Part shown: in pieces, positions 41,802 through 54,300 of the stretch
Numbering within the stretch: the first letter of the stretch is position 1
How the letters are laid out: every line of letters begins with the position of its first letter
Assembly: GCA_020186115.1 (NCBI GenBank)
Contig: WSYJ01000063.1
Span: 269,512 to 333,511 of the forward strand
Reading direction: 5' to 3'
DNA: 64,000 nucleotides
Source of the DNA: Histomonas meleagridis
Lineage: Eukaryota > Parabasalia > Tritrichomonadida > Dientamoebidae
The notes under the pieces: model-generated
What the model saw: the letters and a program-made list of their open reading frames with translations, nothing else
Told to the model about the DNA's origin: nothing
Database searches by the model: none
Translations under genes and position numbers: made by a program

Positions 41802-43668
41802 ATGCCGAAAAAATATAGTACAAGAGAAATTAGAGAATTATTCAAACGTTATGGTCATACTTTACCGGAAAACTTCGTTTACAGAAATAATACTACACTG
41901 ATTAGTGTTATTGATGAGCAAACAGGATAAGGAGAAAGACTTACTCTTAAACAATTAAGATATAGAATTAATAAGGGCAGATAAAAATATGATTTTCCAC
42001 AATTTATGAATATGGCAATTGATGATAATGAACTGAAGTATAAAAAATCATTCGAGAGATTTAAGGAAAAACAAGATGATCATTTCAAAAATGAGATTAA
42101 TGAATTTCAACAGGAACTTAATCAGAATACACAAAAAATGATTAAAGATTTAATTAAGCAGAAAGATTTTACAATGACTTTTGACGGATCGCTGATCTCC
42201 GATATCTTTAGCTATCGCGGAAATGTTGATTCCTTCTTATACTCACTAATATTAGCGATGAAAGAAATAGGTCCTCGGATCAATAACTATATCAGAATGA
42301 CGATTATTGATGAAAACGGCAAACTTCAATACGCGCATGCTAACAAAAATACAGTTGACTATCTCCGATCATTATCTGAAGTAGAAAAAGAGATCAGTGA
42401 TTCAAACAAAGTCGCTTTAGATTCTTATCTCGACATTAAATCAATTCATTTTGAATTTACAGATCTCGTGAAGGGAAAAAGAATTAATCCTGGATTCTTT
42501 CCATGTCTTAATAAAACAGATATTATTGGCTTAAGTATTAAAAAATTAATACATATCATGAAAGAAGAACAATTATTGGTTCCAATGAATCAAAAAACAT
42601 TTAATAAGTTATGTTAAGGTTATGAGCGGAAGAGCGAAAAATATGATAGTTTTCGAAAAATTGTTATACCTGATAAAAAAGAGTTACCGTCATTTGTTAA
42701 GAGAGTAAATCAAACGAAGTCATTTTTTGGATATACTCCTGACGATAATGAAGTGCATGAACGTTTACAAGAAGTACAAGAGCTAGTAAATTCATTAGGT
42801 GTTAAAATTAATGTTGCCAGATATTATAAATTTGCTGACTTAATGCAAAAAATCATGTATGAATACGGATGTCTTGATGACGTTTATGAATTATCAGGAA
42901 ATATAGCAGAAAAGATTAGATATGAATTAGTATTCCCACGTACTATATAAAGTAAAATATATTTATCACAGAAATTATATTATATCGATATTAACGGAGC
43001 TTATATGTCAAGTGTAACAAGCATTCCGACAGGTATACCGGACGAAGAAGGAAACTTTAGAGAAAAAAATACAAAAATAAAAGAATCTGTCGAATTATTA
43101 TATCAAAAGCGAATAGAAGGCAAACAAAACGGTAACGACAAACTAGCGACAACAATTAAGTTTATGATGAACAGTTCTTGGGGATTTTCAATAAAGAAGC
43201 CAAGTAATATAAAACATAAGCGAACAAATGATGTCAATAACTATACCGAAACATTTGCACCGTATGTACTGAAGTATACTTATAACAACGATAATATATC
43301 AGGATTTGTTGATACTGTTAACAGCTATGTTGAACATTATTATCATCCACAATTTGCAAGAAATGTTCTGAAGAACTTTAATGATAAAATGAATAATCTG
43401 AAGGAAATGGTACATATTTATTATCCAAAAGTCGATTCAGCATTAGTGTCGGAGAAAGATTTCATATTATTGAGAAATAAAGGATTTGTCGGTGATGAAC
43501 TTGGTGAATTTAATATTGAACATGTATTTACAGAAGTTTATTTTTAAACCGGCGGAAAATTGGATCGGAAAACATGCTGACGGAACATATTATTATCATT
43601 TAACACCGAAACTTAAAGAATTATGCCAAACAAAGGAAGATCCAATTAAAGCATTAATGAAATTATGA
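41802..43668 (+). pseudogene. E1 family-B DNA polymerase, degenerate and internally deleted
   Basis: ATG 41802 (MPKKYSTREIRELF). It keeps one frame with TAA at 41928, 41982, 42615 and 42948, then a +1 shift in a T run at about 43543 to the end at 43668. It is collinear with the E2 polymerase at 58323. Motif A is DINGAYMSSVTS, motif B KFMMNSSWGFS, motif C YPKVDSALV, and the C-terminal part includes ENWIGKHADGTY. Between GFFPCLNKTDI and KKLIHIMKEEQLL it lacks about 130 residues that E2 has, namely the Cys...His insert. Cut in five places, it cannot make a polymerase. Confidence 0.75.
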
Positions 43669-43761
43669 ATGAACTCATTTTATTTTTCGTCATAAATGGC
43701 CGATCAAAAATAACTCAGTAAATATTTTAAAATAATATATTTTTATATTTTATTACAAATA

Positions 43762-44424
43762 ATAAGTTTTGTTGAACAACAAGCTATCATTTGCAACGGT
43801 GAAAAGTTTGTACGCGGAACATATAACGACATTGCAGTATTAATTAGAGAAAAAGATGGATTCATAAACGCAACTGAAATGTGCAAGCAATTTAATAAGA
43901 GATTTGCTAATATTAATGAAAACCATTCCTGGCAAGAATATTATAAAGCATTTTGTGATGAATATACAACCCTCCCAAAAATGGGAGGGTTCCATTACGT
44001 ATCAAATTTAGGTGTTACAAAGGATTTAAGAGGAACTTACGTCGATCCAAGATTAATTGACTATATAGCGATTTGGGCTTCACCAAAATATGCTATTACT
44101 GTTGGAAAGATTATGGATAGCATTAACGATAAAGTGCATGAAGTACTTGAAGAAAAACAATTACAGGATACAGTAGGAAATGCCAAACCTGTATTTGTTG
44201 ACATTGCAAAACAAATTGCGTCATCTGTTAATCAGGAATTAGTTAATCAAAAATGTTGGAGCGTCCCTGACTCAGCATACAATCTTGATTGTTGGGAACA
44301 GCAAGATTTAAGTGCTGCCATCATAAATAATAAAGAAATTAAGCAAGGATTGTAAGATGCAGAACATAAAATTGATGAATTCGGTGAATTTGTAAAAAGA
44401 TATAATTTTGAATTTGAAAAGTAA
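43762..44424 (+). pseudogene. E1 KilA-N protein, start lost and one in-frame TAA
   Basis: The frame begins at an ATA where E2 has ATG and runs to TAA at 44422-44424, with a TAA at 44353-44355. The KilA-N domain is plain: DIAVLIREKDGFINATEMCK, SWQEYYKAFCDEY, then GTYVDPRLIDYIAIWASPKY. KilA-N is a DNA-binding module common in phages, large DNA viruses and Mavericks, usually thought to be regulatory. The C-terminal region differs from E2 (VHEVLEEKQLQDTV). It has the same neighbour relation to the polymerase as in E2, but on the other side. Confidence 0.7.
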
Positions 44425-44914
44425 GCGTAAATCATTAAAGGACTCATTATTTTTGTCAATTATGATAAGTGCCGACTGTTGTATATATTTTTATCAGAAA
44501 TGGCAACATGATTTGCCCATTTAACAACATGCCTAAATAGAATTTTTATTATGTTTGCTTTTGTGGTAAAATGTCGAAATAAAAACTATGGAGGAGAATT
44601 GTCCTCTATTCATGAGTCTTTCAATTTTGATTCATCTTTGAAGGATTCTGCATCCGACACATGTGTCAGATCGAATGAGGGTAGCTGAACCACCTGACAT
44701 TTTTTTGTTCAGCTTTGACATGCCAAAAAATCATGAAAAACGCTTATTTTCTCATCAATTTTGCACATTTTTGATATGTTTTATGTGTTTCCATGTGTTT
44801 TTGAGATATATGATATCATGACTTCCGACTAGCTATTTTTAATCATTTTAGAAGAATCAAAAAATAAAGCTAATTTTTAAAAAAATTATTTTCTTAATTT
44901 TATCAAAAAGAGCG
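44425..44914. other. non-coding interval with short palindromes
   Basis: About 490 nt. It contains a perfect 12-bp palindrome GACACATGTGTC (44656-44667) and a small GAGGA/TCCTC stem at about 44593-44608. These may be binding sites or 3' end structures. No coding pattern. Confidence 0.45.
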
Positions 44915-45259
44915 ATGTGTTTTGCTGAATCCGTTATTAATGCTAACGTCGACGATGCCGTTAATGAGCTATTAGATTCTTTTAATGAAAGAAAAATATA
45001 ATATGACATATCTTTTAACAGACCTAATAATTTCATTCCAAAAAAAATATCATTTGACGAGATTAACGATTATGATTTCAGTAAAGGCTTTAATGAATTT
45101 ATAATTAATGATAATTATGTGCACCTGTACTTTAATTTTGATTCTATTAAATCAGAAGATGAATTTATATCTGTTTATGAATGGCTTGAACAACTTATAA
45201 ATATAGTCGGAGATTACTCCTACGGTGGTTATTGTAATAATGGGGAAATGGAAGCATGA
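44915..45259 (+). pseudogene. E1 primase-like fragment
   Basis: A frame from ATG 44915 with TAA at 44999-45001, ending at TGA 45257-45259. The readable part includes YVHLYFNFDSIKSEDEF, then EWLEQLINIVGDYSYGGYCN. Strand-Asp-x-Asp followed by a GGY element recalls archaeo-eukaryotic primase (PrimPol) N-termini, but it does not align with the E2 PrimPol at 49133 and is only about 115 codons long. It is followed by an inverted pair GACGGTTATT (45297) / AATAACCGTC (45340). The stretch 45350-45905 is AT-rich filler. Confidence 0.3.
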
Positions 45260-45905
45260 GAGTCTGGGTAGCATACCCAAAACATACCCACTTTTGGACG
45301 GTTATTCCCACAATTTTCGACTTTTTGAATTCGATGTAAAATAACCGTCTCATTTTTCCAAAATTTTGGATAAAAAAAATTTCGAAAAAATAAAGCTCAA
45401 CAAAAGAAAATAATTTTAACAATAGTAAGAACTATATCAATATAATTATTCATGAATAGTATAGAATTAAATAATAATGAGTATTCTGTGGAAAAAAACG
45501 ATTTTGAAAATAATCATAAAATATTATAAAATAAATAGTATAATCGAATTCTCCATATGTTAAAACATATTACTGTATTCTTTTTTTGCCAAAATACAAA
45601 ATGTATATTGTGTTATTAGCAAATGTTTTTGATGTCCATTATGCATTATTGAATTCATGTTCAAAAAGTGGGAATTGTGAAGAAATAATTTCATTCAATT
45701 TTAATTTCAATACTTTACATTTTTGCCACAATAAATTCTGAACAAATAAAAAATGACATTGTAAAACAAAATAATTTAAATGAATAATCAATAAATAAGA
45801 ATAATTATATACATTAAGCATTGAAAAACAATGAGCTACAAAATATATTCTTCAATAAGCATTAAATGACAATAATTTATGAAAAAACATTATTTACAAT
45901 CATTG

Positions 45906-46600
45906 ATAAATAATGAATTATAATGATTTTTTTATTAAACAATAATAAACAAAGAATATTAATGATTTGTTTTTTTAAACATCAATAAAATATGAATAAT
46001 AATGATTTACTCTATAAAGCAATAACAAACAATGAAGTTTAATGATTTGTTTTATTAATCATCAATAGACAATGAATAATAATGATTTCTTTATTCAACA
46101 ATAATAAACAATAAATAATAATGATTATCATTAATTAAACATTAATATACAATGATTTATAATGATTATCATTAATTAAACATTAATATACAATTAATAA
46201 TAATGATTATCATTAATTAAACATTAATATACAATGATTTATAATGATTATCATTAATTAAACATTAATATACAATGATTTATAATGATTATCATTAATT
46301 AAACATTAATATACAATGATTTATAATGATCATCATTAATTAAACATTAATATACAATGATTTATAATGATTATCATTAATTAAACATTAATATACAATG
46401 ATTTATAATCATTTCTTTCATTAAACATTAATATACAATGATTTATAATGATCATCATTAATTAAACATTAATATACAATGATTTATAATCATTTCTTAC
46501 ATTAAACAGTAATATACAATGAATAATAATCATTTCTTTTATTGCACATTAATATACAATGATTCATAATTTCAATTAGGCAACATGAGAGTTTTTAAGT
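45906..46600 (+). repeat. giant inverted repeat of iterons, left arm
   Basis: About 700 nt whose reverse complement is the arm at about 47310-48050. The outer 200 nt match almost base for base across both arms. The inner part is a tandem array of about 41-nt units with the core AATGATTATCATTAATTAAA followed by CATTAATATACAATGATTTA. Units contain the dyads AATGATNATCATT and TTAATTAA. Variants (TTATCATT, TCATCATT, CATTTCTTTCATT) occur in mirrored order in the two arms. An origin, telomere-like end or partition site is plausible; it is not coding. Confidence 0.85.
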
Positions 46601-47309
46601 AAAATGTTAAGCATTAAGCACAAATTTATTGTCATTGAAATTAAAAACTAGCATTTAAAAAACAATCAATTAATATATCGATTTATATTAAATATATAAA
46701 TGAAATAATCAGAAGATTTTGTTAAAGCAAAATGCTTAACATTCGAAATGCAATAAATTATGATATAATCTATAAAATATTATATATAATATAATAAATT
46801 TTTAATTATTTTATCAATAATCGATTCTTATATAAGAATCTTTTATGTGAATCAATAGACAACAACTTGTTGTAAACAAAGAAATATTGATCATCTAAAA
46901 AGCTATGAATCATTTTTTAATCTTACTATACTTCAGAAAACAATAATTTATTATTTGTTGAACATTTATAAGCAAATGAATATAATAACAATATTTGCTT
47001 TCCTACAAAAAAGTTAATATTAAGGTGCAAGTTAAATTTATAAAAGCCAATAATAGTAATGAGAACAAATAATAAATATTATAAATGCATTAAAATTATT
47101 TGTAAAACATCGATAATCAATGTAATTCATGAATTACATTATATGAATGAATAAAAGCAATAGTTTTTTGAGTATGTGCTAAATATTATAAGCACTTATA
47201 TATTGAATAACTTATTGTTAAATTTGAAAAAACAAATTAATTGAATAAATGTGCAACAATAAAGCAAATCATGAATTTGTGTTATGTTTAAAGAACTAAA
47301 TAATTAAAA
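46601..47309. other. core between the giant inverted-repeat arms
   Basis: About 700 nt of very AT-rich, non-palindromic DNA with no open frame or iterons. If the arms pair, this would be the loop. Confidence 0.7.
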
Positions 47310-48050
47310 TTCATTGTTTGTTAATATATAATGTAGAAAACCATTATAAATCATTGTTTATTAATGTTTAATGTAAGAAATGATTATAAATCATTGTATA
47401 TTAATGTTTAATTAATGATGATCATTATAAATCATTGTATATTAATGTTTAATGAAAGAAATGATTATAAATCATTGTATATTAATGTTTAATTAATGAT
47501 AATCATTATAAATCATTGTATATTAATGTTTAATTAATGATGATCATTATAAATCATTGTATATTAATGTTTAATTAATGATAATCATTATAAATCATTG
47601 TATATTAATGTTTAATTAATGATGATCATTATAAATCATTGTATATTAATGTTTAATTAATGATAATCATTATAAATCATTGTATATTAATGTTTAATTA
47701 ATGATAATCATTATAAATCATTGTATATTAATGTTTAATTAATGATAATCATTATTATTAATTGTATATTAATGTTTAATTAATGATAATCATTATAAAT
47801 CATTGTATATTAATGTTTAATTAATGATAATCATTATTATTTATTGTTTATTATTGTTGAATAAAGAAATCATTATTATTCATTGTCTATTGATGATTAA
47901 TAAAACAAATCATTAAACTTCATTGTTTGTTATTGCTTTATAGAGTAAATCATTATTATTCATATTTTATTGATGTTTAAAAAAACAAATCATTAATATT
48001 CTTTGTTTATTATTGTTTAATAAAAAAAATCATTATAATTCATTATTTAT
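47310..48050 (-). repeat. giant inverted repeat of iterons, right arm
   Basis: Reverse complement of 45906-46600, with the same order of iteron variants read inwards from the outer end. It stops abruptly at 48050 against an ACACACACAC tract and a GC-richer patch (48062-48140, with CTTCGCTTCGCTCGG). That border may be the left border of E2. Confidence 0.85.
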
Positions 48051-48204
48051 ACACACACACAGCACATCTCCACTTCGTTTCTATGTGCACTTCGCTTCGC
48101 TCGGTGTGTGCTCTCAGCTCATTCTCATTCGCTTCGAGAATAAAATTAAATTTTGAAGTATATATCCTTACATGATAATGATAAATATTAGGTTTTCGAA
48201 AGTT

Positions 48205-48393
48205 GAATTTTCAAAATATATTCTTCAAAGTCCTTGTGTCCACGGTTGTCTTATGGACGAACACTTCTCTTAAAACTTACCCGCAACACGCAACTACGCA
48301 ACACGCAATTTTCAAACATATGATGTTGTATAATAATATATTGCTACAAATTATTTTAATAATACCCTTTTATAAAAGACATAGTCAGACATA
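48205..48393 (+). repeat. E2 left-end inverted repeat, left arm
   Basis: Pairs with 48458-48645. Shared landmarks are AAACTTACCCGCAACACG and CCCTTTTATAAAAGAC here against GTCTTTTATAAAGGG and CGTGTTGCGGGTAAGTTTT there. The loop of about 65 nt includes a TTAACATATAAATTG duplicate and an (AT)n run. The arms are diverged but collinear. Confidence 0.7.
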
Positions 48394-48457
48394 ATATTAT
48401 TAACATATAAATTGTTAACATATAAATTGTTGAAAATATAATATATATATATATATA

Positions 48458-48645
48458 TTGTCTGTCTACGTCTTTTATAAAGGGTTATTATTATAATAAT
48501 TGTTAGCAATATATATTACGCAATATATATATATATATTATTGTTGTTATGTTGCGTAATTGCGTAAATTGTCGTGTTGCGGGTAAGTTTTAGATGAAGT
48601 TATATGTCTACGGACAGACAGGGACATCAAGGACTTTGAAGAAAT
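48458..48645 (-). repeat. E2 left-end inverted repeat, right arm (also direct repeat copy 1)
   Basis: Partner of 48205-48393. Its outer 100 nt (about 48548-48650, from GTTGCGTAATTGCG to GAAGAAATACTATA) recur in direct orientation at 48749-48850 with about one substitution. They are among the most recently duplicated sequences here. Confidence 0.75.
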
Positions 48646-48748
48646 ACTATAAAAATAACCAAAAATAACATACTTTTAATACATATATTTTTACACAACA
48701 TTTTTTAAAACTTATGTTGTTTGTAATTATATTGTTAATAATATTTTT

Positions 48749-48850
48749 GTTGCGTAATTGCGTAAATTGTCGTGTTGCGGGTAAGTTTTAGATGAAGTTA
48801 TATGTCTACGGACAGACCGGGACATCAAGGACTTTGAAGAAATACTATAG
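48749..48850 (+). repeat. direct repeat copy 2 of the E2 left end
   Basis: Near-identical to 48548-48650; the only difference I see is GACAGACAGGG versus GACAGACCGGG. Recent duplication next to the replication gene suggests an origin or terminal region. Confidence 0.75.
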
Positions 48851-48898
48851 ATTTACTATAAATCTGCTGTAATATTGATTGTTGAAAAATAATATGTT

Positions 48899-49060
48899 TA
48901 TAAGTATTGTTTTCATAAGTATTGTTTTTATAAGTATTGTTTTCATAAGTATTGTTTTTATAAGTATTGTTTTTATAAGTATTATGTTTCAAAATATATA
49001 TATATATTAATATGTTTGGAAAAATATATATATATTAATATGTTTGGAAAAATATATATC
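48899..49060. repeat. 15-nt tandem repeats and AT-rich repeats
   Basis: About six units of TAAGTATTGTTTTYA (15 nt) at 48899-48988 are followed by two copies of a 28-nt unit ending TTAATATGTTTGGA. They lie between the inverted repeats and the PrimPol-helicase gene, i.e. in its promoter region. Iteron-like, function unknown. Confidence 0.6.
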
Positions 49061-49132
49061 AAAAATATTACTTTTAAAAAGCAGTATTGTTTTTATATAA
49101 TTTCATTTTTTTTCCTCTTATAAAAATAGATC

Positions 49133-51339
49133 ATGTCGCAGACTACGACAACATTAAAAGAACGTATTGGTAATAATATCATCAACTTATATAATTACAA
49201 TAAACACGACAAAAGACAACCCGGAAGAAATACTGTTACAGGCAAAGCTTTATTAAATAATAAAATTAAAAATTTATCAGTAATAGATATTGATATAAAT
49301 AAATCTTTAGATAACGATACTAAAGATAAAATACGTAATAATATTTTATCTAAGTTATCTGATGATGATATTGTTGTAAAAACAGCTTCAGGCGGTTTAC
49401 ATATATACTGTAATACAGATGATTTTATTGCTAATAATAACAGAATGATTAAATGTTATAAATCTAATGAATTTGATATAGATATATTTAATTGTTATGA
49501 TGAAAATAAACGTTCATTAATTGTAATGGCGGGTTCAAAATATAGAGATTCATCACATAAATTACCTATTTCAACATATGAATTTATTAGAGGTAATTAT
49601 GACAGTATTATTATCAGAAATGTTAATGATATATTAAAGGATTTAGATATAAAAATAACTATAGAACAACCACAGGAAGTTCAAAATATTATTAAGATGT
49701 ATAATAACTCTGACAATATCACTGTCGGTTTTGCTAGAACATTAATGTATGGTTTAGAAGGTCTTGAAATACATAATGATTCTGGTGATATACCTTTATC
49801 AAAAAGAAATTACATTATTCCCGCTATTTCAAGCTATTAATAGTTTACCTAAATGAAGTAATAAATGAAGCATATGACTTTATATATAATAATTGTAACT
49901 TAACGCCTAATGCTAAATCTAACTTTTATAATGCTAAAGAGAGATATATGCATTTACAAACTCATTACGGAGTTTTAATTAAAATAATCAAACTTTATAA
50001 TGAAGATTATTATAAAAAATTCATCAAAAATGATGTTGACGATATAGTTATACATAATATTGACCTTAATGATAATTTTAGCATGACAAATATACGTGAG
50101 AAAGCTGAGAAACATATATATAAATGTTTTAAGGATATTGTTGAAGATCTAAGCAAAGTAATTAGATTTGTAGAAAGTAATAATTTAATGTTTATTATTA
50201 AAACGTTTGATATTCATAATGATAAATATGTTATTGGTTATATGACAAATACTAATATGAAAGAATTGCTTAAAATGATTAAACTTTGGAAAGATGATAG
50301 AAAAACAATCACTGCTTACGACGCTTTTATAGCATATCAATCAAAACTAACTATAAAGGGAGTTAGATTCTATAGTAATAACAATAAAGGTATATTTTCT
50401 ATATTTCAAGGATATAAATACAAATCTGTTGATAAAATAAACATAGATATAATATCTAATTTCTTAAATATGATTAAAGAAGTAATTGCTGATAATAATA
50501 ATGATATATATAATTATCTATTAAATTGGGTATCATATATAATACAAAATCCCGGTAAAAAAACTGAAACTGCAATTGTTTTAAAAGGATTGCAAGGTAT
50601 TGGAAAGAATACATTCACTGACGTTATTTGTGAATTATTAAGCGGATATAGTGAAAAAAATATTAATCAAATAGGTGAATTAACAGGTAATTTTAACAGC
50701 GTTGTTGAAAGTAAGATGTTATTAGTATTAAATGAATTAAAAAATGTCGGTGAAGACAGACTTGCAAATTTTGATACTTTGAAATCAATTATTACTGATA
50801 AAACTATTAGAATTAATGAGAAAAATCAACCTAGAAGAACTTCTGAAAACGTTGCTAATTGTATATTCGTTACTAATAACAGTTATCCTGTAAAAATAGA
50901 ATCAGGTGACAGAAGATATGTCGTATTATTATGTAACGGTAAATATAAGGACAATCATGATTATTGGAATAATTTATATAACAGTTTTACTACTGAGTTT
51001 TATAATCATTTATTAACATATTTTATGAACAGAGATATTAATAATTATAATCCTAGAATCATACCTATAACTGAATCTAAACAAGATTTAATAGAAGCTT
51101 CTAGAAACCCTGTAGAACAATTCATATGTGATAATTATGATAAATTATGTGAGGGTTGGTTATGTTCAGAAGTATTATATAATAAACCATATGATATTAA
51201 AGAAAGGTCTTTTCAACTTCAATTAAAAGATAAGTGTTATAGAAAACGTCAAACTTCTGGTGAAAGAAAGTGGTATTATATATTAAAGGATGAATATAAA
51301 AATATATATCATCAAACAGAAAATGTTGATAATGATTAA
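49133..51339 (+). CDS. E2 PrimPol-superfamily 3 helicase, two +1 indels near 49.82-49.85 kb
   Basis: The first part (ATG 49133) has LSVIDIDINK and VVKTASGGLHIYCNTDD, the Asp-x-Asp and SGGxHxY motifs of the PrimPol (AEP) fold. The second part is a D5-like SF3 helicase: Walker A LKGLQGIGKNTF, Walker B MLLVLNELKN, and motif C CIFVTNNSYPV. A winged-helix-like tail (VEQFICDNYDKLCEGW) follows. The frame changes twice between 49820 and 49855 (in CCC and AAA), each time by +1. Without these it would be one protein of about 735 residues, normal for primase-helicases of small DNA viruses. It would prime and unwind the element during replication. It lies next to the putative origin repeats. Confidence 0.75.
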
Positions 51340-54300
51340 ATTTTAAAAACAGCTACTGTATTATTATCAATTATTGAAGTTATTTTTCCAATAATCATAC
51401 TGTTTATTTTTGTTGTTAATACAGTATCATCATCTAAAATACTGCCGTCAAATAATATTATATCGCCAACAGAATATTTACTAGAATCATTAACGTTAAA
51501 ATAATAATCACCATGAGTAGCAAAATCTATAGTATCTTGATTAATACTAATATCTTGTTTTATAGTATCTCCTATTTGAAAAACACTGTTAGCAGCATGC
51601 TTATCAACACATATTCCTATAAATTCTTTATAAGAACCTGTACTTTTAACAGAAGGTATACAGTTAGTAGAATCTGTAGTAGAAATATACTTATTAACAT
51701 CATTTTCATTAACTAATTTATAAACATCACCTGTTATAAATACTGGTTTTCCAATAGTGAAATTATCGATATTTTCATTTTCAGAAATAGGGCTATTATG
51801 AGTTATTGTTTTATTCATTTGACCTCCTCCTGAACTGCTAATAATTGCTTTTCTATAAGTATCATTAGAATAATGCCAAAACCCTAATTCATTTTGATAA
51901 GAAGTTATTCTCCAAGTATATGTTCCCGGTGCTTCTGTTGATTGATCATGATATACAAAATCTAAAAATCTACCTGTTTTTAATACAGCATTTTGATAAG
52001 GTACTATATCATTTGGTTCATGAGTATGACTTGTTAATGCTAAATTATTTAAGTTAATTCCGTTAACAGTATTACATTGAATATTGCCGTTATTATTAAA
52101 AGTAATTGATCCAGAACCGTTTCTTTTTAAACTCTAATGAATCAGTAGATGTTATTCTCCAAGAGTAATCACTGTTAAATTCATTATTATCATGAAAATC
52201 TATATAACAACCTACTTCCATAACACCATCACTTTTAATAGTAGCTATACAAGGCAATGTGTTTAAATAATTTCCTGCTGAAGAACCGTTATTCAAATAA
52301 TAATTATTAATTTTACCGTTAACAGTTAAGTCGTTATTTATAGTATTATGAGTATGATTTATTAAAGAATATTTATCATCATGATTATGTGTTGTTAAAG
52401 AGAAGTTATCAACAGGTATATTATTAATATAATTTACTTCTAAATTACCATATATTTTTAAATCGTTATTTATAGTGTTGTGAGTATGATTTATTAAAGA
52501 TATGTTATCAGTGTCAATATCATTAATATAATTACAATTTATATTTCCGTTAACAGTTAAATTATTATTAACAGTTAAATTATTATTAAATTCTGTATGA
52601 GTATGATTTTTTAAAGAAATGTTATCAGTGTCAATATCATTAATATAAGTACAACTAATGCTTCCGTTTACGGTTAAATTATTATCAATTGTGTTGTGAG
52701 TATGATTTATTAAAGAATATTTATCGTCATGATTATGATCTATTAAAGCATATTTTTCATCATGATTATGAGAACTTGGCGGGAAAGTTGTTGGTTTATC
52801 AGTAATATCATTATAACTATGAGTATGATTTATTAATGAATATTTATCGTCATGATTATGTGTTGTTAATGAAATATTATTAGTATCAATTCCATTAATA
52901 CTATTACAACTAATATTACCGTTTTTATATATACTTACGTAATTACCGTCACAAGTTTTAAATCTTAAACAAGTATCAATATTATCATCAGAACCTACGT
53001 AATGTTCTATTATACTACAATCATCGCCATATGGTAATACACCTATTTCCATTCTGATAGAATTACCTGTTACTGCATTAGATTTATAAATGAATAATCC
53101 TTGATAAATATTTGTATCATCTGGATATTTGCTGCAATCAATATTTATATTTCGTTTTGATGTTAATATTCTGCAGGAAATATCATTATCTACTAATAAA
53201 TCTTGTTCAACCTTTGTCCAAACGCCGTATTCATTATATGATATTCCTGTTAAAGCCTTATTTATATCAGTTAAATTATCATTAGTTAAATACTGATCAT
53301 GAGTATGATTTATTAATGAAAAATTATCAACAGGTATATTGTTAACAGAATTAACTTCTATATTACCATTTACCTTTAAATCTTGATTTATATCAGTATA
53401 TATTTCATAAACATCTTCTTCTTCATTAGTTTCTATATAATCTTTATTAAAAGTAATTCCTGTTAGCTTATTGTTAATATTAAATATATCATTACTAATT
53501 ATTGATAATTCATCTAAATCAATACCGTTAATAAAATTACATTCTATATCACCATTTATTTTTAAATTTTGATTTATATCAGTATATATTTCATAAACAT
53601 CTTCTTCCTCCTCTTCTTCATTAATAATTGTTTCTAATAAATCCTTATGATAAGTAATTCCTGTATAATTATTTAAATCGAAGCTTATTAAGTATTGATC
53701 ATGAGTATGATTTATAAAACGTTTATATATCTGACAGTCAACTAATAACATACCTAATTCATTAGTTCTCTGTCCTTTAGAAACATCTTTATAATAATAC
53801 TTTAAGTTCTTAAATATAGTATTCATTTCAGGAAACAGATTTATTAAATAATTATATTCATTAAAACTATTATCGATATCAGTATCATCAGGACCTTCTA
53901 AATCATCTAAATTTTCATCTGTTGATATATCATATTCATCAAATACAACAGATCTTACTGTAGGTATAGGTATATAACCCCTGGCTCCTGTAAACACATT
54001 CTTTAATCTGCTAATTAACGACATAGCCCAAGAACTATTTTTAATACTGTTATATACTTTACTTGCCAGTTCAGCAAATTCTGCTAATGACATAGCAAAA
54101 GAAAAAACATCTAATAAGTATTCTAGCCAGTTCTTCTTATATCCTTCACCATCTTCTCCAGGCGCTCCTGTTAATAATTCTTGTATCTCATCATCATCTA
54201 TAATCATTTGTTTTGTTAAATAGTATTCTGATGTTAATACTCCATCAACATTAACTATCCCATAAGTATGTCCATAGTCTTCTAACATAATACTATTACC

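Noticed and set aside
38313-45001. Reassignment of TAA to glutamine in E1, as in hexamitid diplomonads.
   Set aside because: Only one TAA clearly aligns with Gln in E2; others align with Thr, Asn, Ser and Trp, and TAA also ends several E1 genes at the homologous end.
45260-45392. Continuation of the E1 primase-like frame past the TGA at 45257.
   Set aside because: The reading stays open for about 43 codons but overlaps an inverted repeat and shows no recognisable pattern.
45906-48050. CRISPR array.
   Set aside because: Units are contiguous AT-rich iterons without unique spacers, mirrored in two arms, in a eukaryotic setting.
48051-48140. GC-richer patch with CTTCGCTTCGCTCGG as an RNA gene.
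   Set aside because: It does not fold into a tRNA-like or other recognised structure; more likely part of the element border.
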